Below, piece by piece: positions 43,041 through 53,253 of a stretch of DNA of 64,000 nucleotides (its first letter is position 1; each line of letters starts with the position of its first letter). The notes below the pieces were generated by a model. The model ran no database searches. It was given only the letters and a program-made list of their open reading frames with translations, and was not told where the DNA came from. The position numbers were made by a program, and so were the translations under genes. The DNA is from Aquatica leii (Eukaryota; Arthropoda; Insecta; Coleoptera; Lampyridae): positions 111,805,529 to 111,869,528 of the forward strand of contig CM069432.1 of NCBI GenBank assembly GCA_035610365.1, written 5' to 3'.

Positions 43041-43168
43041 ACGAACGACAATACGGCAAAGGCCAAGTTCTACTTCTTGTTTTGGTTCTCAAGAAGAGAC
43101 TATGACCAAGCCTAAGTCTGGGTGTTTTACTACGACGCGGTCTAAGCCGAAATCGCTTATAATCGTAA

Positions 43169-44846
43169 CTACGTTATTACTTATATACCAATAAGGTAAT
43201 CTTAAACATTTCATAATTGTATCGCATGCTGTGAGGGAAAACATATTAATTCTGGGACTTTTGGTGCTGTCCTTTTCGACATAATTTTCATATGTAGTGT
43301 GTGTTGCCGATACTACAGGCATTCATGTATGAGAATTGCGATATAATCTACTAAATTTTATGTGATTACTAAATCAGTCTCCTCTACTTGTTAATGCAGA
43401 TTGTTAGTCATTTTAGTATTTAAGGTTGGCGCATTTAGCGTACATTTGTCAAGTTACTGCGCTACTAAAGCAAGCTGTGATATTTGTTAATTATATTTAA
43501 AAATCTTACAAGTACGGATGAATGTAGAAAATTCATATATTCTTGTTATTGTTTGCCATTCACATCTTAAAGTGATTAAAATCGTAAAGCTCTCTTGTTA
43601 GTTTTCTCTCTCCTGTGGTTATTGTTATCTACGAACTAATCTTGGGCTACTCGAACAGCCGAGTATAAGGATTACGAACCTTCAATTGAGTTACAAGTTT
43701 GGACCATCTGTCGTGAGCGAGGCAGAAGTGTTACTTTGGATCAGCTCTGGCGCTCTTAAGCATATTTTTTGTATTTTCTGTAAACCTTCCCTACCTCCGA
43801 CTATTGTGAGTTGGCCGTGCAAGGTTCGTAAAACCAAAAGCTTGTAACACCTTTAGCATTTATATTAAACCTTATATCAAACAAGTTTGCGTAAGTTGTT
43901 CACGACGACATATTGAATATAGAACCAAGTTAAAGCACTTCTATATAAATCGAACTTGTGCATTAATAAAGTTAACTGTTTCTTTGTTATGACAGGTTGA
44001 CTTTTGGTTATATCCACCGGCGACTACAACAAGCTTATTATAAAGAATTTGTAGTAGATTGCTCTTTGTTAAAATAAATAATATAAAAACATCAAATTTT
44101 ATAATAGTATAAAGTCACCTTTTTTGTTTGATATAAGTTCCATTGTTTCCGAAAGTACCATTTCGGTTTTTTTGTTGTCACAAAGTTGGTTGCATTTTCA
44201 ATACAAGGCAAAATCACAAGAGGAAAATCTTCCATATTTATATTCTTATCGTTATCCATAGTGTTTCTGCTAGTGGTACCTTTACAAATGATTAAATTTT
44301 AAAAACTATTCATAAGACACATAATGATTCTTGTTTTATATTTTCGTAGGCTTTTTTTTGAATGTTGAACCTGCATTATCTACTTCTGAAGATGGTTTAT
44401 ATCGTAGCAGATTATTTCCTTTTTTCTTTGCCTTGTCATAATTACCCAATTTACATAAAACTTAGTTCATTTTGATTTTGTGCAGTATAAAACTTCTTAC
44501 CATAATACCCAACTATTGCAGCAGCCACTTTCCAAAGCTTGTCAGGATGTCTTTATTTATAAACATTTTTGGTATTCTTTTAATTTTAGGCAACTTAGAT
44601 ATGTAATGTCCTTCTCATGCAACCACTTGCGTATAGCAATGCTATATAACAGCATAAGAAATATATGGCATTTTCAAATTCATGTAATACATCGCACTTT
44701 ATACATACATAATTGAAGGTTACATATGATGATGATATTCTTCTCAAATGTTGTTTTGTGCGTTGTGCGTAAGCAGACCGACTTCTTTACGAAGTAAATA
44801 TCACTTTTTTTTTAAATGCTGAGAATCTAAATTGTGATTGGATGTA
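43169..44846. other. Stretch with a possible gypsy LTR relic and no genes
   Basis: About 43600-44022 looks like a long terminal repeat: it starts TGTTAGTTTTCTCTC, holds AATAAA near 43970, and ends near TTATATCCA before CCGGCGACTACAACAAG, a form close to gypsy primer-binding regions (usually TGGCGAC). No internal gag or pol follows and no target duplication was found. The rest (44100-44846) is AT-rich with no recognised gene. Confidence 0.3.
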
Positions 44847-44874
44847 GTCAAATAGGAGGAATCATCCACTAGTG

Positions 44875-45060
44875 TCAATATGTGTACAACTTGATCATCA
44901 ATACTAGTCAACACTCAACAATATCTGTCAGTAGTTGTCAATACTGTCGGTACTTGTCAATACGTGACAATACGCGTCAATACGCTTCAATACATATCAA
45001 TAAACGTCATTACGCTTCAATTTTTTTTCAATTCATCTCAATACTTGCCAATAATCTTAA
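44875..45060 (+). repeat. Left subterminal array of TGTCAATAC-like words
   Basis: About twelve imperfect copies of (T)GTCAATACNN (for example CTTGTCAATACGTGACAATA), spaced 10-12 bases. The same word is repeated near the right end at 51985-52090 in the same, not inverted, orientation. Such arrays usually bind transposase. Confidence 0.65.
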
Positions 45061-45322
45061 AATATGAGTAGGACATTTTTAGATTTGACGATACATTTAT
45101 ATTCACACATGCAATTCTTATTGTTAGTTCATCTCAACTCTTTGCACTGAGGTCGGACCGGGTCGGACCGTCACGTACCTATTCGCTATTTAGCCTAGCG
45201 CGGCGTTAATTGCGTATTCATTTTATAATCAGTGTATCAGTCTTCAGTTTTGCATATGTTTGCATAAGTGTGCGTCGGTGGTCAGTAATCGAATAGTTTA
45301 AGTGTGGTATTAGAAAGGGGCC

Positions 45323-46530
45323 ATGGACTTCCAGGTGAGATAATCATTATATTGCTTACAGTCGTACATGTAGGTAAATGTAGAAACCGTAAATAACTTT
45401 TAATCAGTTAAAACATGCTGAAACGGCTGAAACTAAATACCGCGCTAAATACGATCAATTGAATTTTTGCATGCATATTTAAACGATGTAGATGAAATTT
45501 TTAGAATACATACTTGAAAATACCTAAAATCATTTTTTTATAATAAGCTGATTGTTTACTTAATTACTTGGCCGTTGTCTTAATTAAACGATATTGTATA
45601 CTGTATAGGCTTCTGAAAAAAGTTAAAGGAGCCCACGTATGAAAAGAACCCAAATGGCCTGACTTCTGTAATATAAATAAATAATATGGTGGTTAGCTAT
45701 AGTAAGTACCTATTTCTTTCTCTTAGGTTGATAACGTTGCTAAAGTGTCCCAAATAATGGAAAACGTTTGTCTGGACATCACTCTACCTTCTTATTTGAT
45801 AAGTTTATTAGCCTACAAGGGATTTGACAATACCTTTTCAATAAGTAAAATGTCAGAAGCTCACATAACGGAAATCGAACAATTTGCTAAGAAAGTATTG
45901 CCGGATTTATTAGAAAAAGAAGAAATGTATAAATTTTACGGAATATACGCCAAGAAACCGGATCTTCTTAAAATTCAGACAGGTCATAAAATTCTGTTAC
46001 AGCAATTTATATCAAGCTGCAAAGTTTCATTAGCTCTGACAAATTCGTCAAGATCTAAAAGAAGGTTTGTCTCGGTGCATTCTGCTCATACATCAGCTAT
46101 TTCGGATAAAAAAAAGAAAATTGATAAGAGCACCACAAAGAAAGCTACGAGGAAAGCTATTTGTACCATTGTTAATAACGAAAGAGCTAGGAACGACGAG
46201 GTAGATTCGTCGAAATATACAGAAGAGGACGACGATAGTTTACCTGCACAGAGTCAAGAAGACAAAAATAAAACGTTTAGTCAAATCGCAGGGATTGTTT
46301 CTAATTATGTTAAAAAGTTTTGTAACGAATATTTGAGAAAAAGTGAGCGATTCGACGATGCATTAAAACTCGTATTAAAAAAAGTAGAAAATGTCAAAAT
46401 AATATCGAACGAATACGGTTTCACAGTACAATGTCTGATGTGTAGTTTTGTTTCAAGAGCTTACATAAAGCAGCACCATGGATCAAAAAGGACCAATTGG
46501 ATTCTCTTCAAATTACAACAAACACTTTAA
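45323..46530 (+). CDS. 7.3-kb transposon protein, N-terminal exons
   Basis: Exon 1 (45323-45334) is ATG GAC TTC CAG followed by GTGAGA; exon 2 starts at 45727 after CTTAG and continues the frame as VDNVAKVSQIMENVCLDITL. The product is helical, with a Lys-rich region (SDKKKKIDKSTTKKATRKAI) suiting DNA binding or nuclear import, and near the end VQCLMCSFVSRAY followed, after a +1 shift, by SNYNKHFKTH, so a C-x2-C...H-x4-H zinc finger is likely but frameshifted near 46480. This is the DNA-binding half of the element protein. I recall similar uncharacterised proteins in cnidarians, fish and insects. Confidence 0.55.
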
Positions 46531-46637
46531 AACACACTTTAAAGACGTGATGACGAGTACCAGTGCTTCTGCACCTCATGTTACCAATCTACCTGGCAAT
46601 CTACTTAAAAACTAAAATTTGCTGTCTTTTATTTCAG

Positions 46638-47812
46638 TAGAGAAAAAGACAAAACCAACCTCAAGCAAACCTGTTCTGTGGCAAAAAAACATCGAAACTA
46701 TTGAGCTTGACAAAGAACTTAACAATCCAGGAAGTTTGACAAATATTCTAGATTTGGAAAAAGATTTAGAATTTCTCTCGGAAGGAACAGCTGATAAGAC
46801 GATTATTGGTCAAGTGACTTGTGTTGATAAAGTTGTTACCAATTCTTCAGTTACCGATCCGCATACAACAAGCAAAAAAACCAAATCAATTAATAGAACT
46901 GAACGACAACACAATAAATTGTCATTCGCAGGCTTGGATCCAGCGCAAACTAAAATTACAGAGTTTTACAAAATATGCGAAAGAGTGCAACTAGAAATCG
47001 ACAAAGATCCTGTTATCACAGAAACTTTTAATCGGTACCATCAGATTATTGGCTTAAACCAAGAACACGTTACCGCGAGCCCTCCATTCTTAGAAATGTT
47101 GAAAGAAACTGAGATTGCAAATTTCAAACATAGGAAACATGGTAGCAGGTTTAGCGAACTATTGAAACTGTTTAGCCTTTATTTGTTTATAGTTGGTGGA
47201 CGTTTGACTTACGAACTGCTTTATTCGAACTTATCAGGTGCATTACCGTCAATTACCACGCTAAATCGGCTATTAGATGAAGGATCAAAAATAGTGGAAG
47301 GAGTTCCACGATTTCTAGAATTAAAAAACTATTTAATCAAAAGGAATTACAGACTTCAGGTGTTCATTAGTGAGGATCAAACGGCAATTATACGCAGGAT
47401 ATATTACGATCCGAAAATAAATGAAATGGTTGGATTCGTACTACCTGTATCTGAGAAAACGGGATTCCCAATCACAAAAAAATTCCCTGTTTGTTCTTTG
47501 ACCGACATCAAAAATGCTTTTGATAACGAGGAAATGTGAAAAAACTCCTATGTGTATATGGCCCAACCTCTGCACGATAAATCTCCCGCTTTTTGTTTGT
47601 TCATTTTTGGCAGCGGAAACAGCTTTAACAACATAGACGTTTCAAATCGTTGGAGATATGTACAGAAAGAGCTTAACAAAAGTGAAATTACAATTTTTGG
47701 ATTTTCCTCTGACGCCGACCCAAGATGTCTTAAAGCAATGCGGATTCAATCTGGATTATTGTCGTCCACCTCGCTTGAAAACAAGGACTCCCTGTATGGG
47801 CCGTATTTTTAA
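46638..47812 (+). pseudogene. 7.3-kb transposon protein, DDE-like catalytic part (one in-frame stop)
   Basis: After acceptor TTATTTCAG (ending 46637) the frame is open to a TGA at 47537 and continues in the same frame to about 47811, where GTAAGT follows. Key blocks: FIVGGRLTYELLYSNLSGAL, then VFISEDQTAIIRRIYYD (candidate first Asp), VGFVLPVSEKTGFPI, VYMAQPLHDKSPAFCLFIFG and ITIFGFSSDADPRCLKAM (candidate second Asp). The spacing suits an RNase H-fold transposase. The single TGA is the only interruption over some 390 codons. The call as catalytic core is inference from motif pattern and element context. Confidence 0.55.
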
Positions 47813-49644
47813 GTAAGTATATTAAAAGGTACCTACTCTGCGAGGTGTAAACCAGTCAAGGGAAAGTGTACACTATAATCCCGCTTTACTTCAAATAATC
47901 CCAAAAGATCCTGAATATTCTGTAACGTTTATAGTAGGAGTTAAGTATTTACCCGATCAGCGGTGAGTGGGGTGGGTTATAGTTAACCAGAAAAATGTTT
48001 GTAAAGGTTGCTGATGTCCTGTAACCATTAATTATAGGGCGCCAAGTCCAAGAGCCTTAGTTAAAATTTTATTGATCTGGACTAGAGATCAACAGGAGTA
48101 CTACAAACGTTAGCAAGGCTCGTAGAAAGAAAACCAACCAAAATTATAATAAGCGGCGTTTACTAACAAGAAAGATAGGTAAAAATGAGGAAAGTAAGAA
48201 AGGGTTGATACGTATGAATATCACAGATTAAACGGACTACCTAAGTTATAATAACAATGGTACGCTACTGTGTGTACATTAATTATAAATATGGTACGCC
48301 ACGGCTAGGTGTGGATCGTTAAATATAGCTGTCAAAAATACATATGGTTTGATAGTTGTAATTAAATAATTTTATGTAAGTGCCTTATGTAAGTAACCGA
48401 CTACTATTCATCAGTAGTACCTAAGCATACAAAGGATAACCCGTATTGAAGTATTCGGTGTATAGTGTAAGCTTACAATATGCAGGTGCAAGAAAAATTG
48501 AGGTAGTGATACTCAATTCCGGTAGATCAAACGGTGAAGGTGGCCTTACAATTAATTGTACAGTGAGGTACAAGAATTGGCTATATAATTAAGGGTGAGT
48601 ACCCGTGAGTAATAATTAGTAAAGTTTAAGTAATACACACAGCATCCGACAGGTAGCTTCGGAATAAATATTCATAGGTGGTTCGATTAACGACGAATAC
48701 AATAGATTTTCTAACCTGTACCGAACTTGAGTATAGCTGACTTGCGTCTGGTTAGTAGATGGCTTCAGACAAGGATAGTAACCTCGCAATGATTGTTCAA
48801 GAATAGGCACAAGCAGCCGGAACAGGATTTAAGAATCGGTGAGCCCCAAAGTATAAGCAGCCGTAGGTGGTCAAACAACCCCGGTACCAAGAAACCACGT
48901 GAATTAGCTTCAATTGGTCCCCAATCGCCATACATCCGAGAAAAGTCGAGAGGAATCTAAAACCAATGATTCTTAAATTATGTTGATTTTTAGAGTATAA
49001 GAAATTTACCTTAGGTGGATGATAGCCAATTACGAAAATTATTGTAAGCTAAAACGTGGTCATCGTTTACAAGCTCATCATGAAAAAGGAAAAAGTAAAA
49101 TGTCCGAAATTTATCAAATAAGAATCCCCACTTTTGTGCCTTTTTGGAGGGAAAATAGGAAAATAACTAAAACACGTAGGTCAAATTACCCTAACACCAT
49201 TAGAAACGAATAGAGTATGGAAAGTTGCCTAACTACCAGGAGAAATATTTTCTGTAAAACTTTATAATGAATAGAAAAATTTTAAAAACAAGCTACAATG
49301 TAATTTACCCGTCAATAGAAATTTTAGTAAAGCCTGAAAAAGTGAAATGATACCAATTTTTCCGAAAAGATTGCCCAAAACTAAAAATGACCGTTACAAT
49401 TCCTATATAAATCCAGATAATCCTAAATAAATTCAGATAATCCTAAATAAACCCAAATAATCGCAAATACGCAAATCCATATACCTACATCCATATACAT
49501 CTTGATACATCCATAAATCCATATATAACTCCAAATAACTCCAATAAATCCTGTAACTCTTTATTAGTCTATACCATAAATCCTAACCGGTTTACCCCTC
49601 GGTACTCTGTTAAATTGAAAATTTTCCGCAACTTTTTGTCACAG
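47813..49644 (+). other. Large intron-like region inside the 7.3-kb transposon
   Basis: Lies between GTAAGT after 47811 and the acceptor TGTCACAG before 49645. It is less AT-rich and richer in G than the rest, with no recognisable protein on either strand, and ends in a low-complexity tract of AAATCC/ATAATCC/CATATA-like words (about 49385-49560). It may be an intron or a nested insertion. Confidence 0.4.
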
Positions 49645-50460
49645 TGCAAGTATGATATCCATTCGCCTGTATATATTCAAGATGCGATACATATTGGTAC
49701 TAAAATGAAGACGAGATTACTAAAACCGAATGTTGTATTGCCAATGGAGCGTTTTTTGTCTCAAAAGACTTTATTGAGAAATTGATTCAAACTTATCCAA
49801 AGGACCAGCACTTTTTGTTTATGACATATCTCAAAAGTAGGTTCACTGTTTCAAATGTTATTTACAGTTACTAATTTCTCGATTAATATATTATTAAATT
49901 AGGTTAACTTCTTATAATTTTAAACGCATTTTAGGCCAAGACAAGATGAACTTCGAGGCAATTGACAAAATGACTGCCAACAGTGTGACTGATCTTTTGC
50001 AAGAGCTCCCTGGAAGTGAAGCTACCAGATTATACCTGATTTTAACAAGATACTGCTTGGATGCATACCTTGATAAAAATATCAGCATAGTTGAACGGAT
50101 TTACTATATATGGTTTGTAATATTTTTTCTCAGATATTGGCGAAAGTGGCTGAAGCTCAACAAATATAGCATTACGGAAAATGGAATAACTTCCGCTACC
50201 TACTCTTGTATGGAGCTCAACGCTTATGGACTTATCCTCCTTACCGAGAAATGTAAGGAGACTCCTGATCAAGCTCCTGATAGCTTTTTACCTTAGCTTT
50301 ACAGTAGCCAAGCCTGTGAAAAAAATTTCCGAAAAACCCAGTCTATGACTTGAACATATAACTGTGGTTAATTATGGAATGAGCGATATTTTACGAAGAC
50401 TAAATAGAATTCAAAAATTGAATGAAATCAGTTCAGATATGGGTACGGTGTTATTTGAAT
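49645..50460 (+). pseudogene. 7.3-kb transposon protein, C-terminal half of the catalytic part
   Basis: Exon from 49645 reads CKYDIHSPVYIQDAIHIGTK and MKTRLLKPNVVLPM, shifts by one base, continues GAFFVSKDFIEKLIQTYP to about 49838, then resumes after TTTTAG at 49935 with RQDKMNFEAIDKMTANSVTD, DKNISIVERIYYIWFVIFFL and RYWRKWLKLNKYSITENG, where ELNAYGLILL and SQACEKIFRKTQSM supply late acidic residues. The order matches the same unnamed protein family as the 46638-47812 part. Stops after 50300 show decay. Frame changes at about 49770 and 50300. Confidence 0.5.
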
Positions 50461-50502
50461 AAACCTACATATATGAATTAGTAGTGATAGTTGCTGTTTT
50501 AG

Positions 50503-50961
50503 ATACCAGTTTTCGATTCCCACGTGAAGAGTCTCGGCGATTAGGGGGTGGCAATGCGTCACTAAATCAGAATTTCCCGTCACATTCTGAAATAAATGAT
50601 GTTTTCGAAAAGGCGCGTAAAGATGTAGTGCTGGAGTGCGAAAAACTGGGAATGGTGTTGAACGATGCAGAACAAGCTTTTCAGGAAATCAGTCTTCGAA
50701 ATGTCGATGCCGAGAACAATGAAGGATTCGGATCAGACAGACTATGAAGAAAGTCAAAATTTTGGACAGCCTTGTGATTCAGATCCAGAGTGTGATGGAA
50801 TAAAAAACGATTTATCTATATTGTCACATCAATCATTGAATTTGAAAGATTATGCGAAAACAAATATTTCAAAAAATGGTCCGTTTTTGAGAATCTCAAT
50901 AAATAAAGACAATGTCGTCTTTCTGCTGGCTTTTCTCGGAAAAGCATCACATGCCCACTGA
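50503..50961 (+). pseudogene. 7.3-kb transposon protein, linker after the catalytic part
   Basis: From acceptor TTTTAG (ending 50502) the frame reads SFRFPREESRRLGGGNASLN and INDVFEKARKDVVLECEKLG, a charged helix, then with a frame change near 50690 DQTDYEESQNFGQPCDSDPE and SKNGPFLRISINKDNVVFLL. This region joins the catalytic domain to the C-terminal domain in the family. No catalytic residues. Broken by two shifts. Confidence 0.45.
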
Positions 50962-51459
50962 CAGAACATTGCTCGTACGAAATATGGGTTCTGCTTCAAA
51001 CCACCAAAACGGAAAAACAGGATAATTTCTTCAGAACCAGAAACGTCTGAAGAAGGTATCTATAGTGAAAGAAGCAACACATTAACGGAAGAGTTTTCGG
51101 AAAGCGAAGAGGAAAAAGAGATTTCTACATTCGACATTGCTGTTAAGTGTGAAGCATACTATGCAGTCTACTTTGACCAACAATGGTACATCAGGAGGGT
51201 CCTAACCTGCAGTGATGACAGTTGCACAATTAAGTTTCTAAAAGAAGATCTCGATGAATATATATGGTCAACTCGAAAAGACATACAAACTGTAGAAAAA
51301 CAGTTTGTAATTCATTTACATCAATTACATCTAACAGGAAATGGCCCTTTTAAGCTAAACCGATTGAAAAAAGTGTTATTAATAAAAAATACAAGCAATT
51401 CAGGAAAATGTGACTTATTTGTCGATAATTTCTATACACATCAACAAATTTCATATTAA
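50962..51459 (+). CDS. 7.3-kb transposon protein, C-terminal domain (Tudor-like)
   Basis: An open stretch of 165 codons without ATG, bounded by a TGA before 50962 and ending TAA at 51457-51459. It begins QNIARTKYGFCFKPPKRKNR, passes an acidic linker (EEFSESEEEKEISTFDIAVK) and then CEAYYAVYFDQQWYIRRVLT, CTIKFLKEDLDEYIWSTRKD and GPFKLNRLKKV. The Y-AVYFD-QWYIGRV---TVKFL--D---F-WP pattern is a small beta-barrel of the Tudor/agenet type found at the ends of several transposon proteins. It needs a one-base shift to join the preceding part. Function unknown; peptide or chromatin binding is possible. Confidence 0.5.
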   Translation, partial: QNIARTKYGFCFKPPKRKNRIISSEPETSEEGIYSERSNTLTEEFSESEEEKEISTFDIAVKCEAYYAVYFDQQWYIRRVLTCSDDSCTIKFLKEDLDEYIWSTRKDIQTVEKQFVIHLHQLHLTGNGPFKLNRLKKVLLIKNTSNSGKCDLFVDNFYTHQQISY

Positions 51460-51984
51460 ACGTTCAATAAACATTGTTTCTGTTTTTTATTCCATTCGTT
51501 AATTTTATAAACAGGTATACCGAGTGTCAACGTGTTCATTTTCCGGCCGTCATTTCTGTATGTTTTCAAAGATTTTTAAAAAAATTTTCTCCGATATGAG
51601 GCGCAGGAAACCATTGCAGCCATCCAAAAGCAATGAAGGTCATTTCTGATGGGCTACAACACTTTCCTTGCTTTTTCTCGTCTTGTATCGAACGAAAATT
51701 AGAAAAATCGTTGAACGAGCCATATAAAACTCAAAATTCATGTCATTTTTTTTGCGATACCTACCGTAAATGACTGCATATTTTCAAGGTCTTTACCGTA
51801 AGTGCGAATGCATATTTGCAATGTCATTTTGGAAGGCCTTTAAATAATGAGTTAAGACCGAAGCTGTCATTTATGGTTCTTTTAATATACTTTAAACAAC
51901 GTCCGATGCGCTTCGCAAGACCACGACCACCCTATATTGCCGGGCAATACTTTACAGTACTTATCCGTACTTGTATTATTTGTC

Positions 51985-52090
51985 AATACTACCCAATACT
52001 ACGGAGTTCTTATTAATTGTTGTCAATAATTTGCAATACTTGTCAATACTTTGCAATACTTGTCAATACTTTGCAATACGTGTCAGTACC
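51985..52090 (+). repeat. Right subterminal array of TGTCAATACTT words
   Basis: Near-perfect TTGTCAATACTTTGCAATAC units in tandem, in the same orientation as the left array at 44875-45060. The remaining right end (52091-52159) carries the inverted terminal repeat. Confidence 0.65.
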
Positions 52091-52599
52091 TTCAATAGTG
52101 ACATTTTTTGTCAATTTTTCAATATCTGTACGTGATTTTCAACAGTGGATGACCCCTCGGTCAAATACATTATATAGATTGGATTGTTGTAACTATACTT
52201 ACCGACATGATGAATAACACACTGATTTCTAGTAATAGATGTAGAAAAGTCAAGAGTGACTGAAACCATGGTAAATAAATGTTATAGTAAGCCAATCCAA
52301 TGTAAATTTTTTACTCTCAATTTTCGATGCAAAAAGACCGTAGGACATCTATTGGTTGCATCCAAAATTTAAAAAAACGCTAGGTTTAGGACGCAAACAC
52401 CAGATGTCACTAAGAAAACACGTGTTTAAAAAGCAACCTATTAAATCTGCATAACGTATATCGTTACTTGGTTTATATCGTTTTATATGTATTAAAATTA
52501 TGATTCAAATATAAACCTAAACATAACCAACATTTTGTAGAATATAGATTGTAAAATCTTGGTAAAATCTATTCTTTAATCAAATTGGAGATTAGATAG

Positions 52600-52740
52600 G
52601 ACATGTAGGAAAATAGATGTGTTGACAAAAATTGTGAGAATTTAAAAAGGAAAACACCAGAATTAAAACTTCATTGGTTTCCATTAGACAAGTAGACAGT
52701 TGAAGATTAGCAAATGGGTTAAACGTTGCGGTAAGCGAAA
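52600..52740 (+). pseudogene. Possible THAP-domain relic
   Basis: Shifting frames give KTPELKLHWFPLDK and then SRQLKISKWVKRCGKR, similar in order to the middle of THAP zinc-finger domains (LH-FP-D---R--W---CGR). The first cysteines are not convincing. It lies just outside the 7.3-kb element. Very tentative. Confidence 0.25.
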
Positions 52741-53253
52741 TTGAAATTCAAAAAAAAAATTCATTGACATGCTAATACGTTTTGTGCCATGTACGATGAA
52801 CTTTCTATTTAATAGATTCTTCCGATTGTATTAATCTTTCGATTATTATTCTCTTAATTGTTCAATTATTTCTATTATTAGTTATAATTTACTCAACCAC
52901 AGTATGTGAAATTACTTGTCTGATTTGCGAATCTTGTCAAAAAAATGTAAAAGTGTATCAAAATATTTTATTAGAGAGGATCATCATCTAAGTGTAGCAA
53001 TTTTTATATATTATGTTATCCACAGACTGGAGTTGATTTTGAAGTTAAAACAAGACAATCTTGAAATATTACAATATGTACTCCAACATTTACTATTAAC
53101 GACTACAAAAGAAAAGTATCGGATCAGATGTTACAATAATAATGTATACTAAATGCAGTAAAAATAAGAGCATAAAATGCTTGTGTCGACATTTTAAGTT
53201 TCTAGTATATAATATTTTTATAAATATTATATTTAAGTAAGTACTTATAATGG

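Larger units (their letters stand above)
41871..43168 (+). mobile_element. Penelope-like retroelement, 5'-truncated copy
   Basis: Holds the last part of a Penelope-like ORF (end of reverse transcriptase, linker, GIY-YIG endonuclease) and the 3' region with a hammerhead motif and the tail GCGGTCTAAGCCGAAATCGC. The 3' region recurs at 4.9, 29.5 and 29.8 kb. The copy is cut just before the catalytic YADD-type block of the reverse transcriptase, so the exact left end (41.87-41.93 kb) is uncertain. Confidence 0.8.
44855..52159 (+). mobile_element. 7.3-kb DNA transposon of uncertain superfamily with 8-bp target duplication
   Basis: GTCAAATA at 44847-44854 is repeated at 52160-52167. Inside it the left end reads GAGGAATCATCCACTAGTG and the reverse complement of the right end GAGGGGTCATCCACTGTTG; weaker similarity continues through GTACA and TTGA. 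Both ends also hold arrays of the word TGTCAATACTT in the same orientation. The interior carries a multi-exon gene on the + strand with DDE-like blocks. The 8-bp duplication fits P, hAT or related superfamilies, but the protein is not a hAT. In-frame damage shows it is probably inactive. Confidence 0.75.

Noticed and set aside
49385-49560. Repeated short words suggesting a CRISPR-like array
   Set aside because: The repeats are imperfect, short and irregularly spaced; this is low-complexity DNA in a eukaryotic transposon.
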